A stretch of 64,000 nt of DNA, from contig NC_092651.1 in NCBI RefSeq assembly GCF_032118995.1, positions 26,706,349 to 26,770,348 of the forward strand, read 5' to 3'. The translations under genes were made by a program, and so were the position numbers. Origin of the DNA: Asterias amurensis (taxonomy: Eukaryota; Echinodermata; Asteroidea; Forcipulatida; Asteriidae). This document shows, piece after piece, positions 32,701 through 47,700 of the stretch; positions within the stretch are counted from its first letter, which is position 1, and every line of letters begins with the position of its first letter. The notes below the pieces were generated by a model that saw nothing but the letters and a program-made list of their open reading frames with translations, was not told where the DNA came from and ran no database searches.

Positions 32701-35700
32701 ATCTATATTTTTGTGACAATTCACTTTGGGCCCTATGTATTTTGTTTCAACGTTTTATGTATCGCATGGAGGCTCCTGCATTATGCGCTAACAAACAATT
32801 CTTGTAATATTATTATTTCAACATGATGCAATAACTTAATCTTCAATTCATTAACTGTCATTTTAGAGGTAAAGAATATGTTTCTTTCCTCATTTTTTTT
32901 AATCAAATTAAGTTGAGTCTAATCCCGATTTTTCAGAGAGGACTGTTAAAGAAGCTACAAAAACACCAATAATACAAGAGCTGAAATATTAACACAATAT
33001 TTGTTTGTGTACCTACTCATAAAACTATCTTTCAGTGAAACCCTTTTATTAGGGCTCCAATAAACCCCCAGGTCAATAGCATTCCTAGTTATTTTTTCAG
33101 CACATACTCAACATTCCTATTAAAAAAAAACTGGATTTGAAATCAACCTTCACAGCTGGACAAAAAATGGATTGAGGAAAGAAATGTTTTCCCTTCGTTT
33201 TCTCTACCTCAAAATGACAATTATTGCAATGAAATTCAAGTTATTACATCATGTTGAAAGGATGCGATTAACATTGGTTATTTCCAAAGACCAATATCTG
33301 CACTTGAAGAGACCCAACATTATAGGGCCTACATGAAATAACAAACCTGTGAAAGTCTAGGCTCAACCAGTCAGTGGAGTCGCAAGAAAATACCGGGAAA
33401 ACCCATTTAAATCTGTACACCATGTAAGGTATGTGCACATCTTTAAATTTGAACACAGTTTATAAAGTGCAAAATGTTTTTATTTTTCCGAAGAGAAGAT
33501 AAACAAATATTCACTGAAGTAAATTGAATTTTCAAATCCTTAAATTCGGGCCCAAATTTTACCAGCCAAGCTCCCAAGTCACATGTAGCATCTGCAACTA
33601 ATATCCTGCTCATTTTCTACTCAGCTGAAATTTTGTAATGCAATATTTTCTGCTTAAGCAGCTCAATATAACTGGACCCTGGATGAATTGAACATTATTG
33701 TGCCTGAATACTACAACACAATGTACATGTACCTTCAGAGGATAGGGCCCTGTATCTATATAACACCATGCAGGTGCAATTGCAGCGACACGTTCAGCAA
33801 GATTACATGAAAAGCTATCATATAAATCCCACTTAATAATATGCGACTCAAAGTGCTCATTAAAGGCACTGGATACAATTGGTAATTGTCAAAGACCAGT
33901 ATTTTCACTAGCTGTATCCCAAAATATGCATAAAACACCAATTCTTGTAAAAGTTTGATGCAATTGGTCATCAAAGTTGCAAGAGAATAATGAAAGACAA
34001 AACACCCTTGTTGCAAAGATTTGTGTGCCTTCAAATAACTAAAAAGATCTCAGGCAGGGAGTCTTTATTTTTTTTTTTTGAGTGAGACATTACATCTTTC
34101 TCAAAAACTATGGTTACTTCAGAGGGAGCTGTTTCTCGCATGTTGTATATTATCAACAGCTCTCCAATGCTCATTACCAAGTAAGTTTTTACGGCAACAC
34201 TTATTTTGCGTTTACAAATAGTGTCCAATGCATCTAAGCTTGATCTGAATTAAGCTTCAAAATAAAAAATAATTCGAGCAAGGACGAAGAGACAGAACAA
34301 AATCTGTCAATCATCATCTGTCAATCAATTAAAACTTGAATCCCGAACAAACAATGCCATGATAAAACTAGAGATAAAGACAATTATTGACACCTCATTG
34401 TTCCAATACTAAGCAACAGCAAATAATTTGATTGACACTCGGAGGTGTCTATCAAATCTGATAAAATAATGTATTTTTATTTCTCCATTTAAAGGCTGTG
34501 GACACGATTGGTAATAGTCAAAGACTAGCCTTCACAGTTGGTGTATCTCAACATTTGCATAAAATAACTAACCTGTGAAAATTTGGGCTCAATCAGTCAT
34601 CAAAGTTGCGAGATAATAATGAAAGAAGAAAACACCCTTGTCACACGAAGTTGTGTGCGTTTAGATGGTTGATTTCGAGACCTCTAAATCTGAGGTCTCA
34701 AAATCAAATTTGTGGAAAATTACTTCTTTCTCGAAAACTATGGCACTTCAAAGGGAGCCATTTCTCACAATGTTTTATACTGTCAACCTCTCCCCATTAC
34801 TCGTCACCAAGAAAGGTTTTATGCTAATAATTATTTTGAGTAATTACCAATAGTGTCCACTGCCTTTAAATGCAGATGGCCTATGTAATTGTATGTAGGC
34901 CTACCTCGTGGCACAGAGGGATAGCAAACCGATTATAAATGTTCCAAGGAATGCTTAAAAATGCATCGTTTGATTTTCAAGTTTCTGCAATCTAATTTTG
35001 TGAACAAACCAAATTTTGTTTGTTCGTTTCTTTAAATGATCTTCCCATCAAGGGAACTGGACAAAGTCCCACAAGGGCAAGGGGATATAATTATAAACAC
35101 CAAGCTGACAACAGCCATTCTTTCTCATACAAATATTGGTTTGACTTCTATGATTATTGAGTTGCACAAATCAAGAGTGATTCAGTAACTAGACGACAAT
35201 AACTTCTAGTCATTGTGAAATCAGCAGTTGACAAACACAGGCCCTACTTCACAAAATCATTGCATGAAACAGCTCTCTTTTAGTTCATTTTGGAAAACTT
35301 GGGTAATTATATTCACTTTCTTCAGCCCAAGACCAACATCCAATCACTCAAGGTTTCCCTTCTCCAACCCTTCACAGGGCCCCCAAAACACCCTGAGGTA
35401 TGAAGCATGAACACAAGACGTTTCTGAGGGGAGTGTAGAAAGAAGGATAAGACCTGAAGAAAGGCCATGGTGTAGGCGTGCAATCACATCACTCATCAGC
35501 CATGGTTACTCCAGGTATCCAGGCTAGCATCAAGGCTGTGTAGAGTAGTGTAAAATATAACCACAAGGTGCTGAAGCATGGTTTTAGGCTCTAAAGCTAT
35601 TGCAGTAATTGTGCCAAAATTCTGGAACGTCTTCCTCAATCTGTTTGCATTGTCAATACCTTCTTTCAAATCCATATTAAAAATCCACCTTTATTCTACA

Positions 35701-38700
35701 CAAAGAATTTCCAATTGAGTTTAGAGTTAACTTGATTTTGAAAATGTTACTAAGGAAACAGCTATGCATTTGTGCACAAATGCTATCATGTCTAGTTTGA
35801 ATTATCGATAAATGCATTGTTATTATTTCCACAAACGTGTACTCTTTTTTTGGGGGTTGCTTTTGTATTTAAGCGGATGCGTTTTGTATCAGTTTTTTAA
35901 AAAGCACTATAAAAATGTGGTTGTTATTATTGTCAATATCATCACTCATCAGACGTGGTTACTCAAGAATATCCAGGGCAGCAACTCTACCTCCATGGTT
36001 ATAGTGTAAGGTGTTAACACAGCGTTTCCTATATTAAGACTCTGTGATTGGTGAAAATGAACACCCCTTTTATTCCGATTAAATATATGACTATTTAGCC
36101 ACAGAGCAAGGTGTTGGGTTGGGATGTAAAATTGTTACCGAGTAGTTTCAATTAAAGGGGTTTCCCTGTGAAGTGTGACTTCATAGAACAAGCATAATAC
36201 AATGGTCTATCAGTGAACCCATGGACCATGGCCCAATTTCATAGAGCTGCTTAGCACAAAAATTTGCTCAGCATGAAATTTCTTCCTTGATGAAAACAGG
36301 GTTACCAACCAAATTTCCGCATGATTTTCAGGATAAGCAAACAACAGCTGAATACCAGTAACAAGCAATATGCAACAAAATAGAAATTTGGTTGGTAATC
36401 CTGTTTTTATCAAGGAAGAAATTTCATGCTAAGCAAATTTTTGTGCTTAGCAGCTCTATGAAATTGGGCCCAGAACATCTAGGTCTCTGCACAGTTAACA
36501 CTTCATACAACATCACCAGGGATCCACATGTACCATGACATCATCCTACATTCTTAACTGGTGACCTGGCATAGTTCTCGGTAGATTATATTTCCTATTT
36601 TTTACCACAACCACACAGACAATGTGTCCACAGAGAGCATTGACCCTGGGCTGGAAGAGACTTATTTTAAGCCTTGCACAGAAACCAGAGTGGTTTTCCT
36701 CCATGTGGGTAAACCATGGGGCATGAGCTCTATGCACAAATAATGTATCTGTAGACAATCAAGGAAAATCGAGACCTGCACAAATTATTCTATATCCTGA
36801 CATAAGAAGAGGGCTTGTTGTACCATGTAAATTGTAATAATAAGAAAAGTGTATATTAAAAACCTGGCACCAAAAAACCTTGACTGGTCTGAAATTGTGT
36901 AACACTGGTACCATGGAGGAAGGAAACATGCTATATAACAGTCTTGATTAAATTCACAAACCCCCAAGAAATACGTCCAGGTGATCCATGTGATTGTTTG
37001 GAAAAAAAAACATGTTTTTACAGATGAGATTGCAATAGCATGGAGGTAGAAACAGAAAGGAATATTCCAGAAATTGGCACGAGGTCTCTGGGTCATGCCG
37101 TGTCTAGACCCAGAACATCCAAGATGTTACAATTCAGAAGGTTTACAGACTCTGTGCATCACCATTTGGTAACTGTTTGACCATCCTCCAAGAAAATTTC
37201 TTCAAGAAGATAAAAAAAAATAATTCTTGAGTCATGAAAAAGAAAACCTGAGAAATCACATTGTCTGGTTTTCTTTTTTACTCAATATTTGATAGTGAAT
37301 AAACCTGTCTAACAAACCCGGACAATTTTTTAAAGAAGAAGAATATGAACAAACCTGAAAGAAATTACAGACACTGCATGCACTGTAGAACCTTTATACG
37401 ATCATCCACTGGCAAAAAAACACTCAACGCCGTGTTGTACTTCATTTCAATCGAGTTACTGTTGTCATTCTAAAGACAACATCCATGGGCTAAACGCAGC
37501 CACAGCTCACAATCAGCATGCGATAAATGTTTTCCCAAGTTCATCAATACTACTGTTGCACTCGTAATATTAATATCAAACCATAATCGCTGTTGCGATA
37601 TCAATAGTCAAAACAAATCCAAGTTCACTACCCGTCATCATCATCAGTCACCAGTTTTCCGGAAGTGAAAAATATTTTATCATATTACCGGGAAAGAAAA
37701 TTCCTTGGTCTGATAGTTCTCCTCACCCGACCATCTCAGGTGTCTCGGATATACAATGACGACGTGAGATACGGCAGCATTACAATGTCTCGGTGGGTTC
37801 AAACATGTGCTGTTCACAGCATGACCGATATCTTTTTACTTCAAACTCTTCATGAAATGTTTCAGCAGGCTGACAGATTTATGATTGAGGAGCAGCAGCG
37901 GTGGATAAAAGGCAGTGATAGGATAAAGCTTATCAGTTGAAATCCATTGTCATATCATTATCATCAACAGGTTTTTACCTTCATTGTGGAAATTTCCCAG
38001 AGGGGGGTAAGCGGATCCGCTATCTCTGGTCCGTGCATCGGGAATACGGGGTGCAATAACCTTGGTGTGTGTTACTGGCGGTAGCAGCTAAAGATCACCA
38101 TTATAAGGTTTATGATAAAGGCAAACACCATTCCTGCATTGTTTTCATAACCGATCATCAGCCAACATTGCAGACAACTACTCAGGTTTATCAACGCTTC
38201 TTCAATCCATACAGCAAAGACTTCTCAAGTCACTGACCTGACTATCTTCTTGTATCCACATTTACCCAGAGATAACTGTCATTGAACACCGCTGTTACAT
38301 TTGTAATTAAACCCAGTTTTCTATTGGGTAATTTTTTTTCTAGTGCAACACAAAGCCGTTGTTTTAGTAAGACTCACTCTTAAATTAGTAAGAGCACAAT
38401 ATGAGCTTTGTTATTCACCCACGGTATGAGGAGGAAGCCCAAGCCATACGACGCAAGAACCCAAATTGAGCAAGTCGAGAGAATATCACCTCGTTACCCC
38501 CATACCTGAGGTAGCTAGACCCTGGTAACCTTTAATCCGTGGGTAGATCTGTGACTATTGATTCACTCCGATCCTACAGATTGAAGATGCAAGAAGAAAC
38601 CCACTCTGGCCTCTCTCCCGTTCCGATATCTCTCCGGGATTCGTCACCACCTGAAGCACACAACAATGTCTTGACCCTCATACAGGTTGCTACTCGACGA

Positions 38701-41700
38701 TGACGTATTGCTTTTGCTGCTTTTTTCTAGCTATTTCCATTTGCGCTGACCACACATTATTAAGCTTTCCAATCGCATTATTTCAGGGAATGTTAAGCAC
38801 ACAATCACATGTTTCCTTGTCACAACACCTAAAAGGCATTCCTTCTGTGGCGAGTCAGCCAGCCATAGGGTCACTTCAGAAGGAGGAGAACAAGAAACAC
38901 CCACACAAAACAAGGGGGATGGCTGAATGGGACAAATACACACACACATCCAATTCCACATTCAAAACAAAACTCAGGGTATGGGTTGTACCATTTCAAT
39001 GAAAGGGGTGGGGGAGGAAGGACAGAGGGTTGCTAGGACGGTCTAAAATGCAACTACTTCCATATTGGGCGATGAATAAAAACAGCTACATGTAGCTGCG
39101 AGAGATGAATTTTAATTATCTTCCGCCCGTACAACGGTAACTGTAGTTGTGACAACATGGCGTTCGAGTAAACAATACTGTTCTGCTTTAAATGTGCTTC
39201 AATTACGTCAATCCTCCTTGTACTCAGCTTTGCATTAATTCAACTGGTGACCTTGCTCAACAACAACGCCTACCTTTTTGTTATCCTCGATTGTTTCAAT
39301 TCTCAGAAGCTTCTTAAAGGAAGTCAAGACAAGGAGAACTTGAAGAAACGCAACACCCCAAAACCCACATCCTCAAGAATTCCATTGAAAAAACACACAC
39401 GCTTTTCATTGTGGTTTTCTTTGAAACAAGAAACTTTAAAAAAGGAAAAGAGGAACGAAGACTCTTGAATGAACTTAGAGACTGATGACTGGGGATAATC
39501 TTAGGGCAATCTCGTTTCTCATGTCAGTCATGATTGATGATCAACTGCAAAAAGTGGCACTCAGCCACATTCTAAATAAACAAATCTCCTTTCTTCAACC
39601 AGGATCTAGTACCCAATGTCCAACAAAATTGCCTTCTGGTTGATATTCAAGCACATAAATTGTTGTCCTGTGTCGAGAATGTTCAGAGTTTGCCCCATAG
39701 AGTTATGTATAAGAACTAGAGGGCGCACTGGTGATGCTTTTTGCACAAATGCGATGGGGCCGCAAGTAGACACGCGAGCGCCATTCTGTACACGCATTGA
39801 ATAAGAAACACACGTTGGAGTTTGTGTTTATTCAACGCTACGCGATGCTTTTTTCTTTTTTTCAACTTACAAAATGGCCGCACATCACGCTAAGCAATGC
39901 CTATTTGTTCAACTTAGAAAATGGCCGCCTGTGCGCATCCCGGGTCGCGTGTATAGGCCAGTGCGCCCTCTAGTTCTTTATAACTCTATGGATTGCCCAT
40001 ACATATCTTTTGTAGTGGCTGGCCAGCTGGACAAACTGGGTTTTGATTTCAGTCGTTTTATTTCACTTTTTCACTACTCATTCTTTTAAAATGAAATAGA
40101 GCTGCTTTTCAACACTGAACTAGTCAGCTTTGGGGGAAATTTGATGGGGCACTTTTGAAGGGGCACCGATACCAAGACCAGGGGCACAGAGGCCTCACAG
40201 AAATCGATTGATTTTCTACCTTGTTTTAAAACCTAATTTAAATTTCCTTTTACCTCATCTCAATAACATGTCCACACTCGTTTTGTTTATTTAAAATTTC
40301 CCGAAAGTTATGACGTTTAATCTCGGCCATGACAGACTAAAATAATCCTGTGCAGCCTTCGCACTGATTGATTAACAATAACAATTACGTAGCTGACCTA
40401 GATAGTCTCTGTGATGCAAACATGGAGTTAATAACGGTATTGTCCAGTTGAGTGATTGTCACCGACAGTGATAATAAACACAGCCGCATGTCGGCGAGCC
40501 TTTATCATAAACAGAAAAAACCTTGTGGTTAAGAGTTTTCTCTAAATTCATATAAACGTTTGCTTTAAATTCATAGAAGAATTTTAGTTTTAGCCTTCAA
40601 AAAACTTTATCTGCTAGGGTCGAAATGTCAGACCACTAGCTTCATTTGTTTTGCAGAAATGTTGTCAGTAAAATACAGTAAAAAACAAAAAGCTGATTTT
40701 CAAAATCACTGTCTCTGTACAAAATCTCTGTACAAATTGGTACTAAAACAAAAATATTGAAAGTTTACAGAGCAGGAACTTCCAGAAAGAAAAAGAATTT
40801 ACCTACCCAAGGATAACTATCAAGGTCTTAAATCAACACCCAGTTAAGAATTTATTTCTCTCCAAAAAAAACCCCAAAACCAAAAAAACAACAATCCCAA
40901 TCTTGATATATTTGAAGATTATTTACAGCTAAACCAAGTTATCCTTGCAGCTGAAGTCAGACAGTTCCATGAATGCTTGGGACAAACATGCATGATATTT
41001 GGTCCTTGAAGAAAAGTAGGAATATTTTATCGGAAACAAAGGTTTGACCTACATGTACGTATATGCTTTTATAAACATTTCAGGCTATTTATCTGTAATC
41101 ACAATTGTTTCGTTTTTACCAAGGGCAAAACAAAAATTGCAAATCAGACTAAAAAAAGAAGAAGAATACAAACTTACATAATTCAGATACTTGAGAAATG
41201 CGCTCCAAGGCTTGCCTGTCTAGAGGTATTGATTCCATTCCAAACCATGTCGCCACATAATTTAACCAACTAAAACAAGACCTTCTCAACTCCAGCCAAC
41301 AAAATTTGCCAACAGCAGTGTTTCCAAACCCATGTTTCGCTAACAATGATCCATGCGTGCCTGTGTTTATTTATATTAGTATCCTACATGGCATAGAGCC
41401 AATTAAAAATTGAAGTCAATAACAGTCATTAGTGGTCAACTCCTTACGAACATTCCAAGCATAACAACCAGATTTTACATTCATACCTTTACCAAGAATC
41501 AGCATTATGTAATTCCTTATATCTCCCCAATATGTGCATTGTATTGACCATAGAGCATAGGTACTTACTAATCCCTCTTCAAAAAGTCGCTAACATTCTT
41601 TCCAGGTAGAAGACGAAGGACAACTAAGAATCCTCTGAAATGTTTCTATCAGAACCAAACATTCCGTAAAAATAGAACAGCAAGTGAAGAACTATATGTG

Positions 41701-44700
41701 ATAACAGCTTCATTTTCATGCTAAGCCCTTCCATTCTTAGCATACTAAAAGAACGATTGGTCTATTTTTAGGTTGTAAGTACATAAGGCCTGCAAAGGTA
41801 AATAGAGAATCTGGTTTTGGATTACATGGTAGGTATTTTTTTCCCCCGACTTGAACCCAAGGCAATATTTGACTGGTGCCTATAACACAGTGTTCGTGAT
41901 GAATTGGATTTTCCTGAAATTGTGGTCTGCATCAATCATCCAGAGAATTTCTTTATAAAGTCAGAAACGATGTCATGGTCAAGACAAATTGTAACCAAAG
42001 GCGATCTTAAATTATTTCATTTTCAAGCATACCCTCCAACTCTCATGTCCATCCACTGGCTTCCAGTCCGAAAGAGGATTGATTTTAGGAACTTGGCTTT
42101 CATACAGTTCACTTCATGACCTACATGTAGCACCTGGGCCCATTTTCCTAGAGCTGCTCAGCACAAAAATTTGCTAAGCATGAAATTTTTGCCTTGATAA
42201 AAAAGAGGATAACCAACCAAATTTCCACATGATTTTCAGGATAAGCAAACACTGGACATGTTCTCTGGAATAAAATACCCAGTTCTTATCGGAACAGTGT
42301 TTCTATGAAACTTTCAAAACAGAACTGAAGACACTGCTCTAGACACAATCATACTGCGTACATTTTCTAAGTAATTTTTTCAGTGTTCGCCATGGTTTAT
42401 AATTGTTCATATATTTCCATCAACTGTAGGCTATGATGAGTTATGCATATCAGAATGTGCACTATATAAATCTACATAAACATGTATTGCTATTTTTATC
42501 CGAAAAGAAAACAAAATGTTCCCATAAACATGCAACTTTAAAATTTATCCAACTTGACAATCTGAGGACAACGTAATCAAACACAGGCATGGATTTACAC
42601 GGGAGACCATAACGGCCTCTGATGCCCCTAGTCTTGGCATTGGTGCCCTTCCATAAGTTCCTAGATAAACTTAAAGATATTGTAATGGAAGTGCCATTCT
42701 CAAAATGAAAATGGCCTTGCCCTCTCAAAACGTGGACGTTTTTTCAAAGGGCACTTCTACTGGAAAAGGGACACACCAGAGCAAAGATCAGGGGCAACAG
42801 AGGCAGTGGTCTCCTTGGCCTTCATTTAACTCCAGGCCTGACCAGAACTCTTGTCTTTACATATCCCAATCAACGATGTAGGTTTTAAAAATTAACACTC
42901 TGCCGTATATATCATACCCCCAAACTACACAACCGCAACTCTAAAGACCCCTGAAGTCATGCATGAAAAATACTGTCATTAAAACAATGATTGATGTTGC
43001 CGCAGCAACCGTAGCAATCCTATATTACAAATCTCTCAATCCAATATTAGCAAGAAGACCCATGAGGGGATATTTTACAACGCACGAGAGATTTCCTGAC
43101 CAACTTTGAAAACTGGGTTGACGGATTCATGATGGTTTACTCGCCGCTGGGATTAAGGTATGCTACGCTTCTTTCGACCAATGCATCCATTCCAATACTT
43201 GACTTGTCAACGAACAAGTCGGGCAACTAACCCATGAAAGTTTCCACAAATTCTTTTTAAAAATCTACTCCCCGGATGTAGAATATAGTAATAACAAGAC
43301 AAGTTCTCAACAGAACATAATCTACACAGCCATTAAATATACACATGGTGTTACCGCAAACCAAATGTACATTATTACCTCACCATGCAATGCCTCAATT
43401 CAAATAAATTAGAACATCTGTATTTGCCTATTCTTGTTTTGTACCAGTTTTCGAAAAACAAACAAACAAACACCCAAACAGATTGATGACACACCAGATG
43501 AATTTAATCTAGAAATTTGGGGACCGATAATTTAAGATTCGTGTCTGAAAACCCGCCAACAACTGTATTATTGAACATTATATGAGTTTAGGCAGAGCAG
43601 TAAATCCTTCAATAACAAAATCGAAAGAGAAATTCGTAAAAATGAAAGAGAAAAGAAGAATGCACAAAAAAATCTTGAGACTTACCGTTGTGTAACAGGC
43701 TCTTCCACCACTTCTCTCTCCTCCTTCTGGACTGATGTATAGCTATGAAGCACCTCCGGAGGGGGTGGCGGTAGATCTCCACCCAGCTCGGCGATAACCA
43801 AGTTTGCGGGAGGAGTTGGAGGGGGAGGCAAGTCAAAGTTGTCCGGGGAGGTTTCCGCTACCAGCCACGGGGCGGTGTTGGCTTGGTGAGATGGGGGAGA
43901 GTCCTTTCTGCTTGTGGTATGGGTTGGAGATGTCTTTGGTGATGTATATCTGTAAAAAATGAATGAATGAATAAACATGAGGAGGTGGCCAATTGGTGAG
44001 GCTGATACTGTCAACATGTTTGTATATTCATGAGAATATGAAGCAATCAGCCAATGGTGATGGCTGACTGTGCTCAACAGATTTGAATACTATGGGTTAT
44101 TTAAAATACCGGTAGTTGAACTACAACCAATGCTGCATTCAAAATTGAAACATGCAAACAACATTAAAGGAGAAAAAAGATTCCATTCCTGCCTCCATAA
44201 ACTTCAAAATCCTCATGTCAAACTCGCCAAACCAAAAACACGTTTTAGATAGCAGTATCCAAAAGAGAAACACGGAACTCCAACATCAGAAAATATTGTG
44301 TACAAAATATTTATATACAAGTGACATGGATACAGCATGGTTTCCACACCGTGACTAGATACAGAATAGAAACTATCCTATGATAGCGCACTGCATCAGC
44401 AGCTAAATAATCAATGTTGATTATAACCAGAGGGACTTAGGGCAAGAAAATACTACTGGTTTGTTTAATATTGATTGATGACACTACAGATAGCGCCTTC
44501 TGTTATCAAATCAGATTTCCTAAATATAATATCGACATGTGTTACATCAATGATGCAATAATAAAGGCTGATTCCCTCTCACATAGTTTTTGTTTCCGTA
44601 GCAGGTGCGGAAATTACCTGATGTTATTATGCAGGGCTGGCAACAATTCCTTCTTGCAATGGGGAGATATTTAGGATTATTACATTCAACATAAACAGGG

Positions 44701-47700
44701 AAGCAGTTTCCATAACAGGGTGCGATTTCGTCCAGCAATTATGCATGGCACAAAGTTTAGACTGAAATTTAATTTGTTCAAACCGATCGCCAATATTGAA
44801 TAGAAAATTTAAGATTTTTTAGTAGCAACTGATACAACTTGTGTAGCATTTTGCTCTGCTATACAATGGATATTTTACATGAGAGGTTTGCAGACTTGCA
44901 TGCATCACCAGAAAAAAACCCACCTTGTACACAGAAAAATAACACCTTGGACTATTTCTGTCTTCGCCTCGTGAAATGGAACAGTCCAAATTTTACCTTG
45001 CGATAATATTCCTTCCATTCCACGAATTAAAGCCACTCAATATTTGTTTTATATAACTGAAATATAGATCCTTGTCATTTGATGTATTTTAAAAGTATAA
45101 CATTATGAAAAATTACACAAATTACTGACAACCAAAAATCACATAGCGCCGCGTAGCGGCAACAGTGCACAAATCGGATCACAACCTTTTGCACAGGTGC
45201 TCCTTTGTTTTAGCAGCGGCGCGGCGGCGCTGTACTGCTCAAAAACATTGGGAACAAGGATGATCCTAACTGTTGAATGGGAAATGCTATTCCCCATGGG
45301 CGAATATGTCTTTTTGATCACCGGTGCGGATGGGAGTAATAGTGAATGTTACATGAAGTAATTTTACTTATTTTAAAGCAATTTTAATCCCCCCAAAAAA
45401 GAGATTTAGGGAAAACCCTAAAATAAGGAAAAATCAGTTTGCAGAGTGTAACTGCATCAAAGAATCCAAAATCTGCTATAAGGACTGTGGAGAGTAAATT
45501 GTTTGATAAATACATTTTTACCTCGTTTCAGTATTCACCTTCATAGTTAAAGTAACTTTTTATATTGTAAAATCACAATGACCTTGTATTTCGATCCTAC
45601 TAAAGGCTTTCTGAAATGCTTCAACGTCTGCTGGGCCGAAACGTGAGGCCATGAAAATAATTTGAACTCATACAACAGAATATTTTGGATTTTTTTCCCC
45701 CTTCTTTTGCAACTGCTTATTATGTTTTTATTTTTTTATTTTCCTACTAATGAAATTTTGTTTTTGTTTTTTTGGGGGTACCTTTGAAAAACAGTCTTTC
45801 CCTGAAAAGTTTCCTCGGATAATTAATAAAAAGCAATTAAGGACATATACATATTAAACAGAGGGTATACCTTCTTGTAATTACTCCAAATATTAAAGAC
45901 CCTAAACAAAACTTATTTGGTAACATTTTTTGAAATTATTCCATTCCAAGGAATGTGGTATTAGAGAAAGAGATTCAAAATCATTTCAAACTGAGAAATG
46001 CTTCTGCATGTAACGTTTCTCAGATTGTGTATTCCGTTTATGAATTATTCTTCTTGTGTTGACATAAATGCTCCAGATTTTTGCGATATATCAAAAAACG
46101 CTACCACCTTTTGAAATGAAATTTTCACTTATAGTTTTATTGTATAAACACTTGTGTAAACAAACAAATAAACGGTTTCCAAAAACCAAAAGTATACTTT
46201 GCCTTTTCAACCATTGTTTTCTTTGTTGCCATAAATTTCAGTTTCCCAAAGCTTTGATAGAATGATTCTTACGAATATTTGTTTATTAAGTTGATTCTTA
46301 CGTTGATGTGTAGTGCTCCTAGTGCTCTTAGTACAGTGTGTTACCTACAGACCATAACAGATGGTCAACTCAATTTAAACGTGTCGTAAAAGTCACCCCG
46401 GCTGATCTTAAGCACTTGGACTGATGAAGATAGCGTACAGAGAAGAAACGATAAACGCAAGTAGCAACCATTCTTGAAAACACAACTCTGATTGACGCAA
46501 ATAAACATGTTCATTTATAGTATTTCATCCTATTAATGCAAGATAATGCCCTATTTTGGCTTGGGAATTGAAGATGACAGTGTTTGTGTCTAACAGCACC
46601 CCCCCCCCCCCCCCCGAGAAAAAGTACACTACCAATAACAATTGTCTACAAAAATCAGCCATTGAGAAAGACTCACCTAGGGTTGTAGTGACATGCCATT
46701 ATTACCATGTAGTTGGTAAACAGTTTGCAATAGCTAATTTTATTTTCTCAAAATCAAGATTACCAACACCTTACATGTAAGTTCAATCTTTAGATCTTCA
46801 CAACATCAAGTCCTTACCACACACTTGTTAATTATCTTCACCAACAACCAGACCTGATACTTCAAGGAGGCAACTAAGACGATTGCTTCCATGCCTCCTG
46901 ATCATTGCCTTGGTGCCCTTAAAATACTCCAGTAGAAATTTAAAATTTCCTCATAGGGTGCCCTTTATCAAGGAGAAAATGCCTTGGTGCCCTTGCCCCC
47001 TTTATAAACCGAAGCTCACAAGCCTGCAACACAACATCTCTATTGATATCTTACCTTTATCAATGCAAAAATACCAACTGCGCCATCCCAATGTCATTAA
47101 ACAGCATCCATTTTACACATGTACTTGGGTTGATCAAGGCTTTATGATCACAGAAAATGAATACGTGCAACACTTGACTTTTTCCTGAACCCCGGGTTCA
47201 ATTAATACAACAGCGGTAGTCTCCTTCTTAGAAATACATATTGATGACACACAGCTAGGCATGCATGCTGAGGACTGAGAGAGTAAGTTGTGTAGGTAAC
47301 TCTGGCTGTGCGACACTTAACAAAATAGATCTCTTATACTGGGTTGTGTTAATAGTTGCCTGTATTAACTTGTGACTCATCCACTTCATGAATATTCATT
47401 AGACTTTCATTTCATTTTATGATCAAAGCATCCGTCTTTATAACAAGGTGGCAATATTTTGTTTGATCATTGCCAAATAAATAAATTGAATAACTGATGA
47501 AGACGTGCATTAAATAATTTTTTTTAGCTTAGTTTTGTTTACAAGTTATTTACAATACATAAATAACTTGTATGATAATTATGATGTTGCTCTTTATTTT
47601 GTTTGTAATGGAATTTTAAAACAAAAAAGTTGAGTGTACAAACTTTGTGATAGTTCAACTTGAAAGTGACTGTCTTTCCAAAAATAACATTACGTGAAAA

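Larger units (their letters stand above)
25223..43685. other. 18.5 kb Shroom intron
   Basis: The largest intron. It contains a family A half copy, a poly(C) run, a 190-bp tandem duplication, a B-box-bearing tandem repeat, a pair of family A copies (33860-34868), D copies (36230-36471, 42136-42245), an ETS-motif region (37600-38710) and a CTCF-like-ended palindrome (39695-39992). No further Shroom exon is needed, because the flanking exons agree in phase. The open stretch 31142-31615 (157 codons) has no recognised domain. Segments 27400-30230 and 31620-33850 show only AT-rich DNA and low-complexity tracts. Confidence 0.55.

Noticed and set aside
39606..40089. Open frames around 39606-40089
   Set aside because: They lie inside the fold-back element with CTAGAGGGCGC ends and mirror each other on opposite strands.
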